Positions 51,332 to 63,447 of a DNA stretch of 64,000 nucleotides are shown in pieces. Below the pieces are notes generated by a model, which ran no database searches, was not told the origin of the DNA, and worked only from the letters and a program-made list of their open reading frames with translations. Each line of letters starts with the position of its first letter. Positions within the stretch are counted from its first letter, which is position 1. The position numbers and the translations under genes are program-made. This DNA is from Escarpia spicata. Taxonomy: Eukaryota > Annelida > Polychaeta > Sabellida > Siboglinidae. The stretch covers positions 17,844,826 to 17,908,825 of the forward strand of contig OZ023214.1 in NCBI GenBank assembly GCA_963995525.1, read 5' to 3'.

Positions 51332-51743
51332 TATTATTAAGCCTAACGCTGCCATTTTTAGGTTGTCATTGGATGATTTCGCGCGTAGTCTCGTGTTCTT
51401 CCGATGCACACATTAAAAATACTAACGAATCGCCTGTTGCGAGAAACGTCATCATGAGTTACTAAATCCTAAAATCAGAATACCAGTACGGCAATAGCAA
51501 CATCTATCTGCGCAGGCGGACGGACGTTCGACGTTTAGTGGTATGCTTAGGGATCGTCTCAGAAAGTCGATGTCTGATATATGACTATGTTACTTTCATC
51601 TGACATCAGCCCCCTCGTCTTCAGACGAATTTTTTTAAACATTCGTATGATCTATGTTATCAATGTATTAACAGTATTGGTCCGACGCGTAAAATTCGAT
51701 CGAACATGTCCACCAATGTGTTGTGTGTAGAGCTACATATGTT
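50660..51743 (+). repeat. 540-bp direct tandem duplication inside unit 2
   Basis: The segment from TTAAATATATAT through (CATA)n, AAGCCTAACGCTGCCATT and GATCGAACATGTCCACC to ACATATGTT occurs twice in a row (about 50660-51204 and 51205-51743). Unit 1 has it once (35609-36158). The break lies at TGTTAAATATA in both places, an (AT)n edge. Confidence 0.9.
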
Positions 51744-52027
51744 GTCGTTGTTGCTGTACTGTTTGTGTTATTTATCTTTAATAAATAAGTTAGTTGTAGA
51801 ACATTTTGCGAGAGTCGCCAAAAAAGGGCGTTTTACCCCACCCTCGAGGTAAACGCCTCTTTATGTGTGGCAAAACGCTCAAATGAGGGCGTTTACGTTT
51901 GAGTCATTAGTTCCGCGACGTCTCACGGAGGGTGCAACTGGAAGTTTTTTTGGATTCCCAAGGATCCAAGTGTTGGAGGTTTTTCAAAAACACCCTCAAA
52001 TCAAATCGTGCTACGGACGTGAATGGG

Positions 52028-52035
52028 TATAAATA
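52028..52035 (+). promoter_or_regulatory. Candidate TATA box, unit 2
   Basis: TATAAATA in the same context as 36443, pointing to the unit 3 cysteine-rich exon. Confidence 0.3.
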
Positions 52036-52389
52036 CGATGAGAACGAGTAGTGTAAGTGAACACATTCAACAATTAGCGTGGGCTACAAGCAGAGGAGTG
52101 AAACAGTCCACAACGTAATATATACTGTAAGACATCTAGAATCTAATTGAAATATAAACGTAAACAAGGTTGCTAGCATCTTGTACAGGCTAATGTGTCG
52201 AGGTAACGACAAAAGTAATTATAACGGACGAACACATAATAAAATGTCATATGCAAGTGTCGAATAATTAGTTGGATAGCGTACGACGAACGAGCAAACA
52301 GTAATTATTGGTGTCTGCCAATGTCATTATGTGGCTGGCACAATGTCCAACGAACGAGCAAACAGTAATTATTAGCGTTCTCAATGTCT

Positions 52390-53318
52390 ACGGTGGCTGG
52401 GAAAAGACATAGCAAAATTTATTTTTTATCTCGAGATCTCAACTTTTTTTCTCGAGATCTTGACTTTTAATTGTTTTCCGGGAAAGGATATCGCAACATT
52501 ACATTTTTTATTTGAAATCCAATTTAATATTCCGCAATCCGGTCATATCCTGAATCCCCCATTTAGGTTTCATCCGACGATACATTAAAAAATATGACTG
52601 TTCGGCACCAACATGTCAAACTGGTGCTAAACCTCATCTCTTTCCCCAGGTATCACAGAACATCTCGACCAGTTGACCAGTTACGTCGCTCCGCAATGTC
52701 TGTGGTCACCGGCCGCGACATCTGATTTGATCAGGTCATATTTGAGCACTGGGCACTAGTTTGCTTTGCGTTCACACTAGCAATTTGAACCGGAGTAAAA
52801 CTAAATCGGTGCGAAACCATCTCAGGGATGTTTAAACCGGTTTAAATCACTGATCCGGTTTAAATTTTACAGTGTGGACGAACTATGGGTTCGAAACCGG
52901 CTTCGCACCGGTTTAAAACGTCTAGTGTGAACGGGGTACATTATGAAACATTATGCTTTGGACTAAGTCAGCATGAAATACGATGTGTTCTTTCAAGATG
53001 ATTCAGCATTAATATAAATGCAACCTGGCGAGAACACGCGTCAACTGTCGTACACTTATATTACAGCTGAATCTTCTTGAAAAATTAAGAATACCGTATT
53101 TCATGCTGACTTAGTCCAAGATCAAACAGACTTTTCACGGAGGCATCCATGTTGTCCTTCCATCCTTCGTTTGATCCGCCTCGCTTTCATAACTCGAGAT
53201 ATCGAAATAAAAGTCGAGATCTCGAGAAAAAAAGTCGAGATCTCGAGATAGGAAATTAAACGTCGAGATCTCGAGATAAAAAATAAAATTTTGCTACGTC
53301 CTCTCTCAACCACCGTAA
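52390..53318. mobile_element. Fold-back element, unit 2 copy
   Basis: Counterpart of 36806-37754. It has lost one AAAAAGTCGAGATCTCGAGAT block on the right arm. Confidence 0.58.
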
Positions 53319-53375
53319 CTGTCAATGTGTGGCTGGCTTCTTTCTATTCATCATCCCAGATGTGGCAGACGTAGA

Positions 53376-54476
53376 TTATTCCGCCTGGTGTACATTCCTC
53401 GTGTGACCATTGGCCACAATCATGACACTGAACCCATGTTTCACCAGATCTGCTGTATCCAAACCTCGTTGCGATTCCTCGTTGGTCGTTTCATCGATGT
53501 GAGCCTTCTGCTTCCTGGTCTTCTTGGTTGTTATACCTGACGGGCCACGAACAGGTTCTGCAGTTACTTTTGGTTTATTGGCAGCTTTCGTTAACTTCTT
53601 CAACTCCTTAATTCGTAGCTGCCTTTCTTTCTCAGCCTTTCTCCGTTCCAGCATCGTTTTGTAGCGTGACACGGTGAGGACATTACTACTTGTCATTTTT
53701 CGTTGTCTGGTAGATCTAATTTTACTCGAAGTTATTGGTGCTTGCGAGCATTCCATGATGACCTCACGTGCTTGGCATACAACTGCTGTGAATTCGCCAG
53801 CAACGGATTTGGACTTGTCAACAACTGCTCTGGGTTCGGCAGCAACGGCTTCGGGGTTTACAATAACTGCTGCCTGTTGCTCTGCAGTGGGTTTAAGATG
53901 GATAATTGCCGCCCTTGGCTGGTCAACAGCTGCTGTGAGCCGGTCATGGATTACCTCAGCAGGTTCTTGTGGTGCGAATTTGTGATCAAACTTGGTGTCA
54001 TTGAATGGCCAGGTGCCGCTTGCCAGAAACCCGTTCACGTTCTGAAAGGTCCCGTCAAGCGGCTGCAAACGGTGGGTGCAATGAAGGAGGGAAGTAATGA
54101 GGATGACGCCATGTTCTTTCGCGAAATCGATTACTTCCAGGGTCTTATGACTGTCATGGCCATCCATAACGACAATGTGTGGAGTTTCTTTCTTGCACCC
54201 TGCCACTGAAACGAAGTGGCTGATCCATTTCAAGAAGAGGCCAGAATCTATGTACCCTGAACCGCGATCGTTGACGTCGCCTATTGCACCATAAGGAGCT
54301 CCGTTCATTAATGCATTTAACATTCGTTTTCTAGAGAACACGAAAAATGGTGGGATAAAGACTACAGCAGCATTAGCACAGCAGAGTGCTGTTATGTTCT
54401 TCCCCTGAAGGGAGTATTGTTGGAGATTGTTCGTGGTCGGGGCAGGGGTAGCGTTGGTAGTGTTGAATATTGTCAT
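53376..54476 (-). CDS. pogo/Tigger-like transposase fragment, unit 2/3 junction
   Basis: Same 366-codon chimeric frame as 37813-38913, still open, with two amino-acid changes seen (DSHKT for DSHTT; VVDKS for VVEKS). Confidence 0.8.
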   Translation of the reverse strand: MTIFNTTNATPAPTTNNLQQYSLQGKNITALCCANAAVVFIPPFFVFSRKRMLNALMNGAPYGAIGDVNDRGSGYIDSGLFLKWISHFVSVAGCKKETPHIVVMDGHDSHKTLEVIDFAKEHGVILITSLLHCTHRLQPLDGTFQNVNGFLASGTWPFNDTKFDHKFAPQEPAEVIHDRLTAAVDQPRAAIIHLKPTAEQQAAVIVNPEAVAAEPRAVVDKSKSVAGEFTAVVCQAREVIMECSQAPITSSKIRSTRQRKMTSSNVLTVSRYKTMLERRKAEKERQLRIKELKKLTKAANKPKVTAEPVRGPSGITTKKTRKQKAHIDETTNEESQRGLDTADLVKHGFSVMIVANGHTRNVHQAE

Positions 54477-54812
54477 AAAAATAACGCTACCGTTTTGTTT
54501 AAATCACAACTGATTCCCTCCAAGCGGAACTACTTCCCCCAAGCGGAACATTTTTGCCTCAGCGGAGGGGGATACGTCTAATCACATCGTCACAGCCTAC
54601 GGGCCTGTATACATACATTTAAATGATTTAATATAGTTATCAACTGCACACAACGTTTCTTACGTTTTTCTTTGAAGCTGTCTATTCTATTATACGTGTA
54701 TTGGTCAACTCCATGCCATTGGCTTCTTCAGCCTATTGTCATGGACAAGAGATGAACTTTAGACGAAAAGGCCACATGTTGTATCAGTTTTCTATACTAA
54801 AATGTAGTGGAA

Positions 54813-54896
54813 TTACACACACACGCACGCACGCACGCACGCACGCACGCACACACAGATACACACACACACACACACACTAACCTAACCCTTACC

Positions 54897-54967
<71 letters not shown>
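54813..54967 (+). repeat. (CGCA)n/(CA)n repeat, unit 3
   Basis: Same position in unit 3; the shortest of the three runs. Confidence 0.95.
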
Positions 54968-54969
<2 letters not shown>

Positions 54970-55148
54970 CACATTAAAAGTATAGTAATTGTTGATTTTT
55001 AACGTCAATAACCTGATAAATCTCACAGTCGATCAAACCTGATAAAATGTGTTTACCTCATTTGTACAAAAGAAACCCACAATCGCCTTCCGGGCATGAC
55101 AAATTGGTGCAGAATGGACCTTACTACAGCGTCACGTCTTCCTTGCAG

Positions 55149-55426
55149 GTGTACTGGCGATGCTACCGGCGGTCCACGCACAGCTGGTGCGCACTGGACT
55201 GGAGGACCCGTTCCGAGATTCGGAGAGGTCGAACGTCAACTGGTGCAGGTGCTGTCAGCAGATGGCTGTCACCTACTGCTGCAACCGGTGCAAGGTGGCT
55301 GAGCAACGGAAGACACTCGCCGCGCTCGCCGACGACGTGTGTCGGTGCTGCGACTACGCCAACAACCCCGACTCAGAGCGCTGCTGCATCCTGTGCGACA
55401 TATTCAGCGGCAGAGCGCAATCCTAA
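55149..55426 (+). CDS. Secreted cysteine-rich protein, terminal exon, copy 3
   Basis: The coding sequence appears identical to copy 2 (39670-39947), including the NPD residues and the extra ATG, and it has the same acceptor and stop. It too lacks a visible signal-peptide exon in the array. Confidence 0.55.
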
Positions 55427-56459
55427 GTGGACGCGCAACCGACATCTCTTCCCGACTCAACGCTCAGTTTGTCAGCAACCTACTGCAATAGTGTTGTGAC
55501 CCTGTAGCTTTTCTTGACATGAAGTATTTATAGTTTATTCCTCAGTGAAATAGTGAATTGCACGATGTATATGACAGTAATGGAAGTTTGGTCTTTGTGA
55601 TAATACATTTCGTTTTGTGGACTTGCATATGTTTTATTTGGATTATTTGTTTAATATATGACGCAATTAACTAAATAAAATATCAGCTATTCGGATAAAA
55701 CAACTGGATGAGAAGTGATATGTATTGTTCACTCGCCATAAGACCAGATGTCTACCGCCATCAATTAGGTAAGAGCATTCATATCATAAGCGTCGTATCG
55801 ACACGAATAGAACATTGGTACCGGGCAAGGCTTACACGGCATCCACGCCCGAGAGTAGGGGTCTACGACTGAAACTCGAGGTCGTGTAGTCGTTGAAAAC
55901 AGCCACCTGCCACTTTCTGCTTTCGGTAAAAGTAAAAAATATCTCTCCCAAATTATGTCGTACAACACGATCATTCCTTCCTCCCCTTTTTATCTGGAAA
56001 ATGTTCATTCTGACATAGCATCACTCACAAAAAAATAGCAATGTCAATGTTTACATTTTCCCAGTACACATACCGCTGCTGAAGAGTAACACACCGTATT
56101 AACTCGTACTCATTTCTACAACCGCACACACTGATATCGAACAGTAACGTCTCGTAAACGTTTAACAGATGAGGAGCTCACAATCGCAGGAAGTGCGATG
56201 AATGTAATGTGAAGCCGATCGGAGAGAGACATGAAGTAAAGGCTCGCCGCTCGAGTTCCGAAGCACACACCTTAAGGAGAACCTCAGCCCGAGGATAGCA
56301 ACCGAGTCGACGTGGGCCGTGAAGAGGAGCAGCACACCGAATATGTGTCCAACAAAGCGGTCTACTTCCACAAAGAGAAGAAAGAACCTCCATAAATTCG
56401 AGAAATGGCGTTGTGAGTACAGTGTAATGACGTGCACGAAGCTGATCTTCATCTTCTGT

Positions 56460-56863
56460 CTATGGTGCGACACTGCGAACATGTCCTTCAAGATCTCCGG
56501 CAGCATCAACAAATTGTGCAATGTAGTCAGCAAGAAGCGCACTGTCGTCTTGCATGCCAACAACGACAATTACAAACAGTGAAGCGTATGTCCCTAGGAG
56601 GTTAGGTCCCGCTCTTAAATAATACTTCAGTAACTTGTCAACTTACCACGTCTGTGGTAGCTTTGCATGGTCGTTCCAACTTCCCAGAATGATGTGCTTT
56701 GCTGTCCAATGTACACTGCGGTAGCGTTCCAGGTTAATCCAGAAAGTGTACCGTTATCAATTAACTTTGCACCCAAAGAAGTGAACGAAAATGGCGCGCC
56801 GCCAGTTACGTCACTTCCGTTTCTAGGGCCTACTATCGCACACCGCCAAGCGCGTGGAGCCAT
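56460..56863 (-). CDS. Candidate minus-strand two-exon gene, copy 3
   Basis: Counterpart of 25929-26332; the splice sites and TAG are kept. A third-base change GTG to GTA in the second exon is synonymous. Within the intron, two bases differ. Confidence 0.33.
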
Positions 56864-58023
56864 GCACAACGTACAAACATTCTGGTACGAACGGAAACAA
56901 CCCCGAGTTGTATTGCTCCCTTGTTATCATACCAGCATAACAGCGCTGTTTGGATTTGGTTTTTGTTGGAGTCCAATTGAACGTCATCAGCCTGTCCGAA
57001 ACAAATCTCACGTATGCGTCTTTAGACAACGAGTCATGTTCCGAGTCAAGTCCTCACAGTCATGCACTACACCTTTAGTATTTACACATTTCCTTGGTTG
57101 AAATCCGTATTTTATTCACATGTTTCTTTCGGCAGTTTAATAGTGTGGTGGTTTTTGGGGATGCACTTTTCTCCCAGGGTTCATCAAACGATATCCAACT
57201 GCACCCCCTGATACCTTCAATTACATTCCAATTGAGGCTCACCAAAAACCTAAAACTGTCCCCTTGACACCTCCAGCTGCACCCCGGAAACCTCTGACTG
57301 CAAACCCTTGACGCATTGCACCCCCACTAAGGCTCACCAAAACATCCAACCGTACCCACTTCAGACCTCTACCTGCATCTAGTAGAGGCTCACAAAAACT
57401 CGTCTATTCAAGTGGAACACGTTTACCTCGAGCGTAACGCTTTCACCTCAGCGAATGGTGCGTACGCTCCCAGCATACAGACCTGTTAGGTGGTCAAAAT
57501 TACCGTTTATTGTTGGGGGTGTTGTAATAATTAGAGTCTAGGCCCCTACTTTAGATATTAGGATGATCACTTCTCGGACGTATTGACATTTTACTCGTGA
57601 CGGCAGTCGATTGCCTGTGTGTATTATATACCGACAAGTAATAGTAGATTCACCTTTGATATATCAAAATATGATGAGTGCTGAAGTGACGAGGATGAAG
57701 TGATATCGATGAACACACTGGTCATATAGAGTCCTTGATAATAGGTACGTGTAATCTCCAGTTTAAACCAATAAAGTATACAATGCAACAACAAAAGTAA
57801 ACATTATATTTTATTAAACGTTCACTAGTTCACAAGTGATTACACCCACAGTTATGTGAGAACACCTACTGACATGCTACAATACGTCATCTAATATTTT
57901 CGAGCATTGCGTTATTGACTTCAGTTGCTGTTCCTGCTGTACTATGCTTGTGCTATAGCCTAGAGAAATTGTCGTGCCACCAATAAACATACATTTGTAA
58001 CACCTGTATAATTTGACACACTT

Positions 58024-58411
58024 TTAACAGAGTCTGCCATTGCAGCACTTCCTCAAACGGCTGTTGTAGGCAGCGGCTCCACAGCACGCAGCATTGAACG
58101 GCTTGTGCTGAATTCGTCCACCGCAGCACATATTCAAATTGGTATTGTAGGTTTGAGTGCCACAACATGCCCCATTGAACGGCTTGGGCTGAATTCGTCC
58201 ACCGCAGCACATATTCAGTCGGCTGTTATATGCCACGCTTCCGCAACATGCTCCGTTGAACGGTTTGTGGACAACACGTCCGCCACAGCACATGGACAAC
58301 GACGGGTTGTATGTTTGGTAGCCGCAAACGGCACTGGACCACCAAGCGTCTGTGAGTGCCAGACTAGCGACAAACACCAGCAGTAGGAGTGGGACCTTCA
58401 CAAGGCGACAC
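58024..58411 (-). CDS. Galaxin-like secreted protein, copy 3, one repeat shorter
   Basis: Lacks one 81-bp (27-residue) unit, leaving seven di-cysteine motifs. QHKPFN is QPKPFN in one unit. Acceptor TGTTTCAG. The missing unit is one of the two identical neighbours of copies 1 and 2, as expected from slippage or unequal exchange. Confidence 0.8.
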
Positions 58412-60262
58412 CTGAAACACGTAAACAAACGTTACATAATAATAATAATAATAAATAATAATAGTAATAATAATAGTGATTGTGATAGTGATAGTGATGG
58501 TGATAGTGGTAATGATGTTAATAATAATGGAATTACTTCTTTAGCGCCAATATCCTCGGAAAATCCGAGCTCCGTTCTCGTTGTCGAGTACGGAGCACAG
58601 GTCGTCAACAGATGGATGGAATTGTAAGAAGCTAAGGAGTATATGCAATATTAAAAAGATAGGCTTTTAGATGACGGCGAAATGAAACTATATTTCTTAC
58701 TGACTTAACACCAATAGGGAAAGTCGGTGCAGCAACCGAAAAAGTTCGAGTTCCAGCATTCGTCTTAACTATGGGAATAAATAAAAAAAATAGATCAGAG
58801 TTGATATGTGGACGAAATTAAATGTCGTACACGTGGATGAAATTTTATATTTGTGCAATGCAAAGTTGTTAAGGACAACACAACATCACTGCCACACGCA
58901 AGACACCTCGGAGAACTGTAATTAGAGATCTAGTAGTTCAAGAAACGTAACGCCAATAGACTACTATGAGGGCCTAGAGTTTATGTATGTTCCCATGTTG
59001 CACCATTAAAGATTGTGTTACAACAAATCGTGTATCGTGCACGATACATTATAATAATAAATTAAACTTTATGTATACACCATAAAATTCGGGACTAATG
59101 ACCCGTTCACGGGTGTTTATAAATCGGCAATCATCCAAGAAACACAAAAAACGCATTTAAGAGAAATAAATAAGAAAAACTCAATAAAGCTAGGAAGAAA
59201 AATCCTAGTATATATATATATATATATCTAGATAAACCTGTGTATAACAAAAGTACGGGTAAGTGCAATGATAAAGCAAACGATTAGCAACATTGCTGAA
59301 CTGCAGAACATACTGGATACAAAATAAATAAATCATTAAACGCCTAAATTACATTAAATAAGTTGATAAGATACTAACATATGATTCTAAGATAAATAAG
59401 AATAAACATTAATAACAACTGTATGCATGAATAATAAAAGGTTAAACGAGGTCTGATTATATTAGTTTAAGAACATAAATGACTTCAATAATTTTCCAAA
59501 CTGCCTATTATATTTCTTATAAGGTTATACGCTGTTTCGTGCCCATGTCACTTTGCGCTGTAATAATGGAGTATTACCAAGAAACAATAAACATACATTG
59601 CCAGTTATAAGTCAGCCATCAGTAATCACTAGTTATTGTAGATCTCCTTCCGTCTGTAACGATATTAGTCTGGTACGATGACACGCACACATACAACCGG
59701 AGCCGCCATCTAGCGTTTAAGTAACTATAACATCACGTTACACTTTTCTTTCTGGGACATAATAATATACATTGAAAGCGGGACACTTGTTTAGAATCCG
59801 AGATTTTGCCATTTAGCATATATTAAAAACATATCATGCGCACTGCATATAGTATCTGTATTTTATGTATAACTTTTGAAGTATAAGTATTATGCAACAC
59901 TTATAAAACTAAATTAATTGGCATCACCTTTTTAACGTTCTCATTTTTATGGGGTAAATCAGTTGTTCGGAACGTAAAATGCAATGTGCCAGTAAAACGT
60001 AACCTAACAATCGTAGGAACCACGCGCGCGGCAAATAATTCTGTAAAAAGGCCCCTGCGTCATGGACTTGGCGACATGTAGCAGACGCTGACACAGTATA
60101 CTTATGTCTACCCTCATGCCAACAGCAATGCGAATATTATTTGAACATTATTTATACACCTAACGACTACGGCCTATCGTTGGACGTGAACTTGAACTTT
60201 TACAATCACAACTATCACCAACCAGGGTGTCCTGTCAGGTGGCGAGCATTTTGGCTAGTTGT

Positions 60263-60362
60263 TATAAAAGCACAATTATGTCAGTGGTCGGATACTAGAT
60301 AAGTGCTGAGGGGGTCAAGCGGTGCCTACTTACATGATGCGTGGCTTCTTTCTGTCGACTCG
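60263..60362 (+). promoter_or_regulatory. Candidate TATA promoter and first exon, copy 3
   Basis: TATAAAAG and the ATGATGCGTGGC start with its GTAGGT donor are kept. About 270 bases downstream a composite element has inserted (60636). Confidence 0.33.
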
Positions 60363-60635
60363 GTAGGTGTCTTCTTGTATAGATGATATGACGACGCTGC
60401 TGGTCTGGTTGGCTTGTGCAGCGACGTGTCTTATATATACCGTTAGACACCTATGCCGTGCTGAGACGTGTTAGTGGGCAGCAGGATGTTTCATTTATTG
60501 TACAACAGGATCTGTTTCACTTCTACGTGACTGAACACATGGTTACGAACAATCCTTTAACCAACATTATTCATCACTCCGATGATGAAAAACAAGGTCG
60601 TGTCCGGGAGGCCTAGGCAACCGTGATCTATTTAA

Positions 60636-62454
60636 GGGGTCAGCACACTGTCAGGTTTCCCATTGGCGACCATGTTAATGTTTTGTGTGATTATAAGAAA
60701 ACTTGACCTATAAAGTTTCTTAAACTTCTCACCTGCTGTTATTATCATCTCATTGACATGCTGGTCGATTTTAGTCAAAATCTCATATCTCTAGCTCTTG
60801 CAAAATGCCTGTATGTATGACACCCGTCAATATTTACAACTGGATGCAGGCAGTAATCCAGCTAAAGTGTCAACTAGCCAAATTGCTGCCAGATACCCTT
60901 CCGCTTAGTAAAATCAGCTAAAAAGACACCATTTTACTGTCAACAGCTTCAACAATCACATCTAGAAATCTGACTACTCAAGTGCACTTATGTCAGAGCA
61001 AGTGAATATTATAAAAAGTCATTTCTCAAAAATATACTGCACTTTGTTTCGTCTGTAATCAAGCAGGAAGTCCAACAGTGTGCTGACCCCAAATAGGTAT
61101 GGCAATTTTGGAGAAAATGTTGAAAACAACACACTTTATAGGCACCAATGTTACAAGCACTGTGCAATTTTATTTTTTGTAATCCCTCCAGGTGTTTGTG
61201 TTTTATGCACATTTCAAAGGTGCCACCAAACTTGGCAAGGCACCATAAAAATCAGCACTTCGCCGTTGGACAATTTGTAATCCAGCACAATGTTCTCAGG
61301 TGGCACTATGAACTCCTAATAAAGTTTTCCAGAAAGTCAAATATGTGTTTTATAAGAAAATTCAATACAGCCAGTTGTTACGTTACATTCAAATTTGTAT
61401 TTATTTTTTGACCTTGTGCCCTATTTACAAAGGTAAACATCAACAAAAAGTCACCTTAGGGTGTGAATTCCTCAAAGGCCTGACGTCTTAAGCATTTCAA
61501 TTACATAATATTACACAGCCTAATTAGCAGACATTCAGAAAACAATGCCACTTGCTTGATTGGCCAGAAGGTCCAGTCAGTAGACAGATCTGATAACAGG
61601 CTCCGGCTATGGCTGACTCCAGCTAATCACTGTCCTCAGACTTCATTAGGGTCAATTACAACATCTTCACGTGTGTTTAGTCAGCTGAAGTAAACAAAAA
61701 ACGATTGATGAATCACCCTGCTGCAATGTTATTGGTTCATTTTCATACGTATTCTCAAATTGAGGCTTAACTACTGGCATACGCACCCCACCCCCCTTAT
61801 AAGACATGTGTTCCGTCGCTGTGATTTGGACTTGCCTACTGGTGAGAAGTCTGTAATATCCAAAAACGGTTTGTTCCATTCAACTGCAGTTTTGCCATAC
61901 ACGTATTTTCAGTAATTGTTTCAAGATATTTGAAGTAAAATGCGTCCTCCGTGATTGTGCAATGACTATAGCGTGTTTCCCTTGCTAGGGACTTTAATTG
62001 GGGTCAGCACACTGTCAGGTTTCCCATTGGCGACCATGTTAATGTTTTGTGTGATTATAAGAAAACTTGACCTATAAAGTTTCTTAAACTTCTCACCTGC
62101 TGTTATTATCATCTCATTGACATGCTGGTCGATTTTAGTCAAAATCTCATATCTCTAGCTCTTGCAAAATGCCTGTATGTATGACACCCGTCAATATTTA
62201 CAACTGGATGCAGGCAGTAATCCAGCTAAAGTGTCAACTAGCCAAATTGCTGCCAGATACCCTTCCGCTTAGTAAAATCAGCTAAAAAGACACCATTTTA
62301 CTGTCAACAGCTTCAACAATCACATCTAGAAATCTGACTACTCAAGTGCACTTATGTCAGAGCAAGTGAATATTATAAAAAGTCATTTCTCAAAAATATA
62401 CTGCACTTTGTTTCGTCTGTAATCAAGCAGGAAGTCCAACAGTGTGCTGACCCC
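60636..62454. mobile_element. Composite element: two MITEs flanking 909 bp, inserted as one unit
   Basis: Outer ends GGGGTCAGCACACTGT and its complement are flanked by TTAA on both sides (60632-60635 and 62455-62458), while unit 1 has a single TTAA at this site. Inside, two apparently identical 455-bp MITEs in the same orientation (60636-61090 and 62000-62454) enclose 909 bp of unrelated DNA. The inner MITE edges (AAAT and AATT) are not duplicated. No transposase is seen in the middle part. Confidence 0.85.
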
Positions 62455-62561
62455 TTAAGGCCGTCACATAGGCCCACTTGAGTGACAGCAGACTGTGTCC
62501 GGGTCACGGTGTATGTGCGTGCATGTGTGCGTGCGTGCGTATGTTTACCAGTGTATCATCT

Positions 62562-62678
62562 GGGGTCAGCACAGTATTGGACTTCCTGCTTGATTACAGA
62601 CGAAAAAAAGTGCAGTCTATTTTTTAGCAATGATTTTTTACAATGTTCACTTGCTCTGACATAAGTGCATTTGAGTAG
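62562..62678 (-). mobile_element. Truncated old MITE, unit 3 copy
   Basis: Left part of the 30271-30725 element; it stops at GAGTAG and joins GGGTGTTTGG, which lies at about 30890 in unit 1, so roughly 500 bp were deleted. Confidence 0.7.
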
Positions 62679-63235
62679 GGGTGTTTGGTTGGGAGGAGCG
62701 GGGGTGCGTTTTCTGTCTGGAACATCTTTCGCGGTGTCGAGGGGGTAATGTTTGAGAATTTTCCCGGTCGACGGGAGAAGTATGGTTGCACGTGTTCCCG
62801 GAGTTTCTCGGACGTCTTAAAATACGCAAATGTTCTGACAGTTACAATTTAAGCACAACTGCTCCAAACGGAACTCTTCCCCTAAGCGGAACTAGTTTGT
62901 CTCAAAGGGGGTAGGGTGGGATGGGCCTGGTGTAGCTTACTTGTTTCGCACGTTTCAAGAAGGGTATTTTATTCAGAATTTCTTATTGTAGTCTAAACAA
63001 CCGCGTGCGTGTGTGCGTGCGTGTGTGCGTGCGTGTGTTCGTGCGCGTGTGTTTATGTTAATAAAGATCTGGTCGTTAGCACAGATGTCAGGGTATAAGG
63101 GATCATCTCAGAACGTCGATGTCAGATATCAACTGTCGGGTATTAATTAGACGACATTACTTTCGTTTGAGGCGGGGAATCAGAGGCAGTTTTGTCTAAC
63201 GTCGGACATCGATATTTTATGCTTTGGACTTTCAG

Positions 63236-63447
63236 TCCCCCGCACTTTGTTCGTGCGCACGGAGGAAATGACCCATCCCATTTTGTTCTTCGTGTTATGC
63301 CGTTACGCGATTAGCCTCGACAACTATGGCGTCTGTCACAACTGCCTGGGGAATAACATGACTTTGAAATGTTCGCCGATGGGCGCGGCTTTACCCCGAT
63401 TCCGGGTAATGATGATGAAAAATGGCTCTCAGGCTAACGGCAAATAA
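63236..63447 (+). CDS. Candidate cysteine-containing terminal exon, copy 3
   Basis: Same 70-codon frame as copy 2, with acceptor and polyA-like tail kept. Copies 2 and 3 share the intact GGGCGCGGC, which copy 1 has lost. Confidence 0.28.

Noticed and set aside
61080..61411. Open frames inside the 909-bp core of the composite element
   Set aside because: Short, with no transposase motifs, and they overlap each other in different frames.
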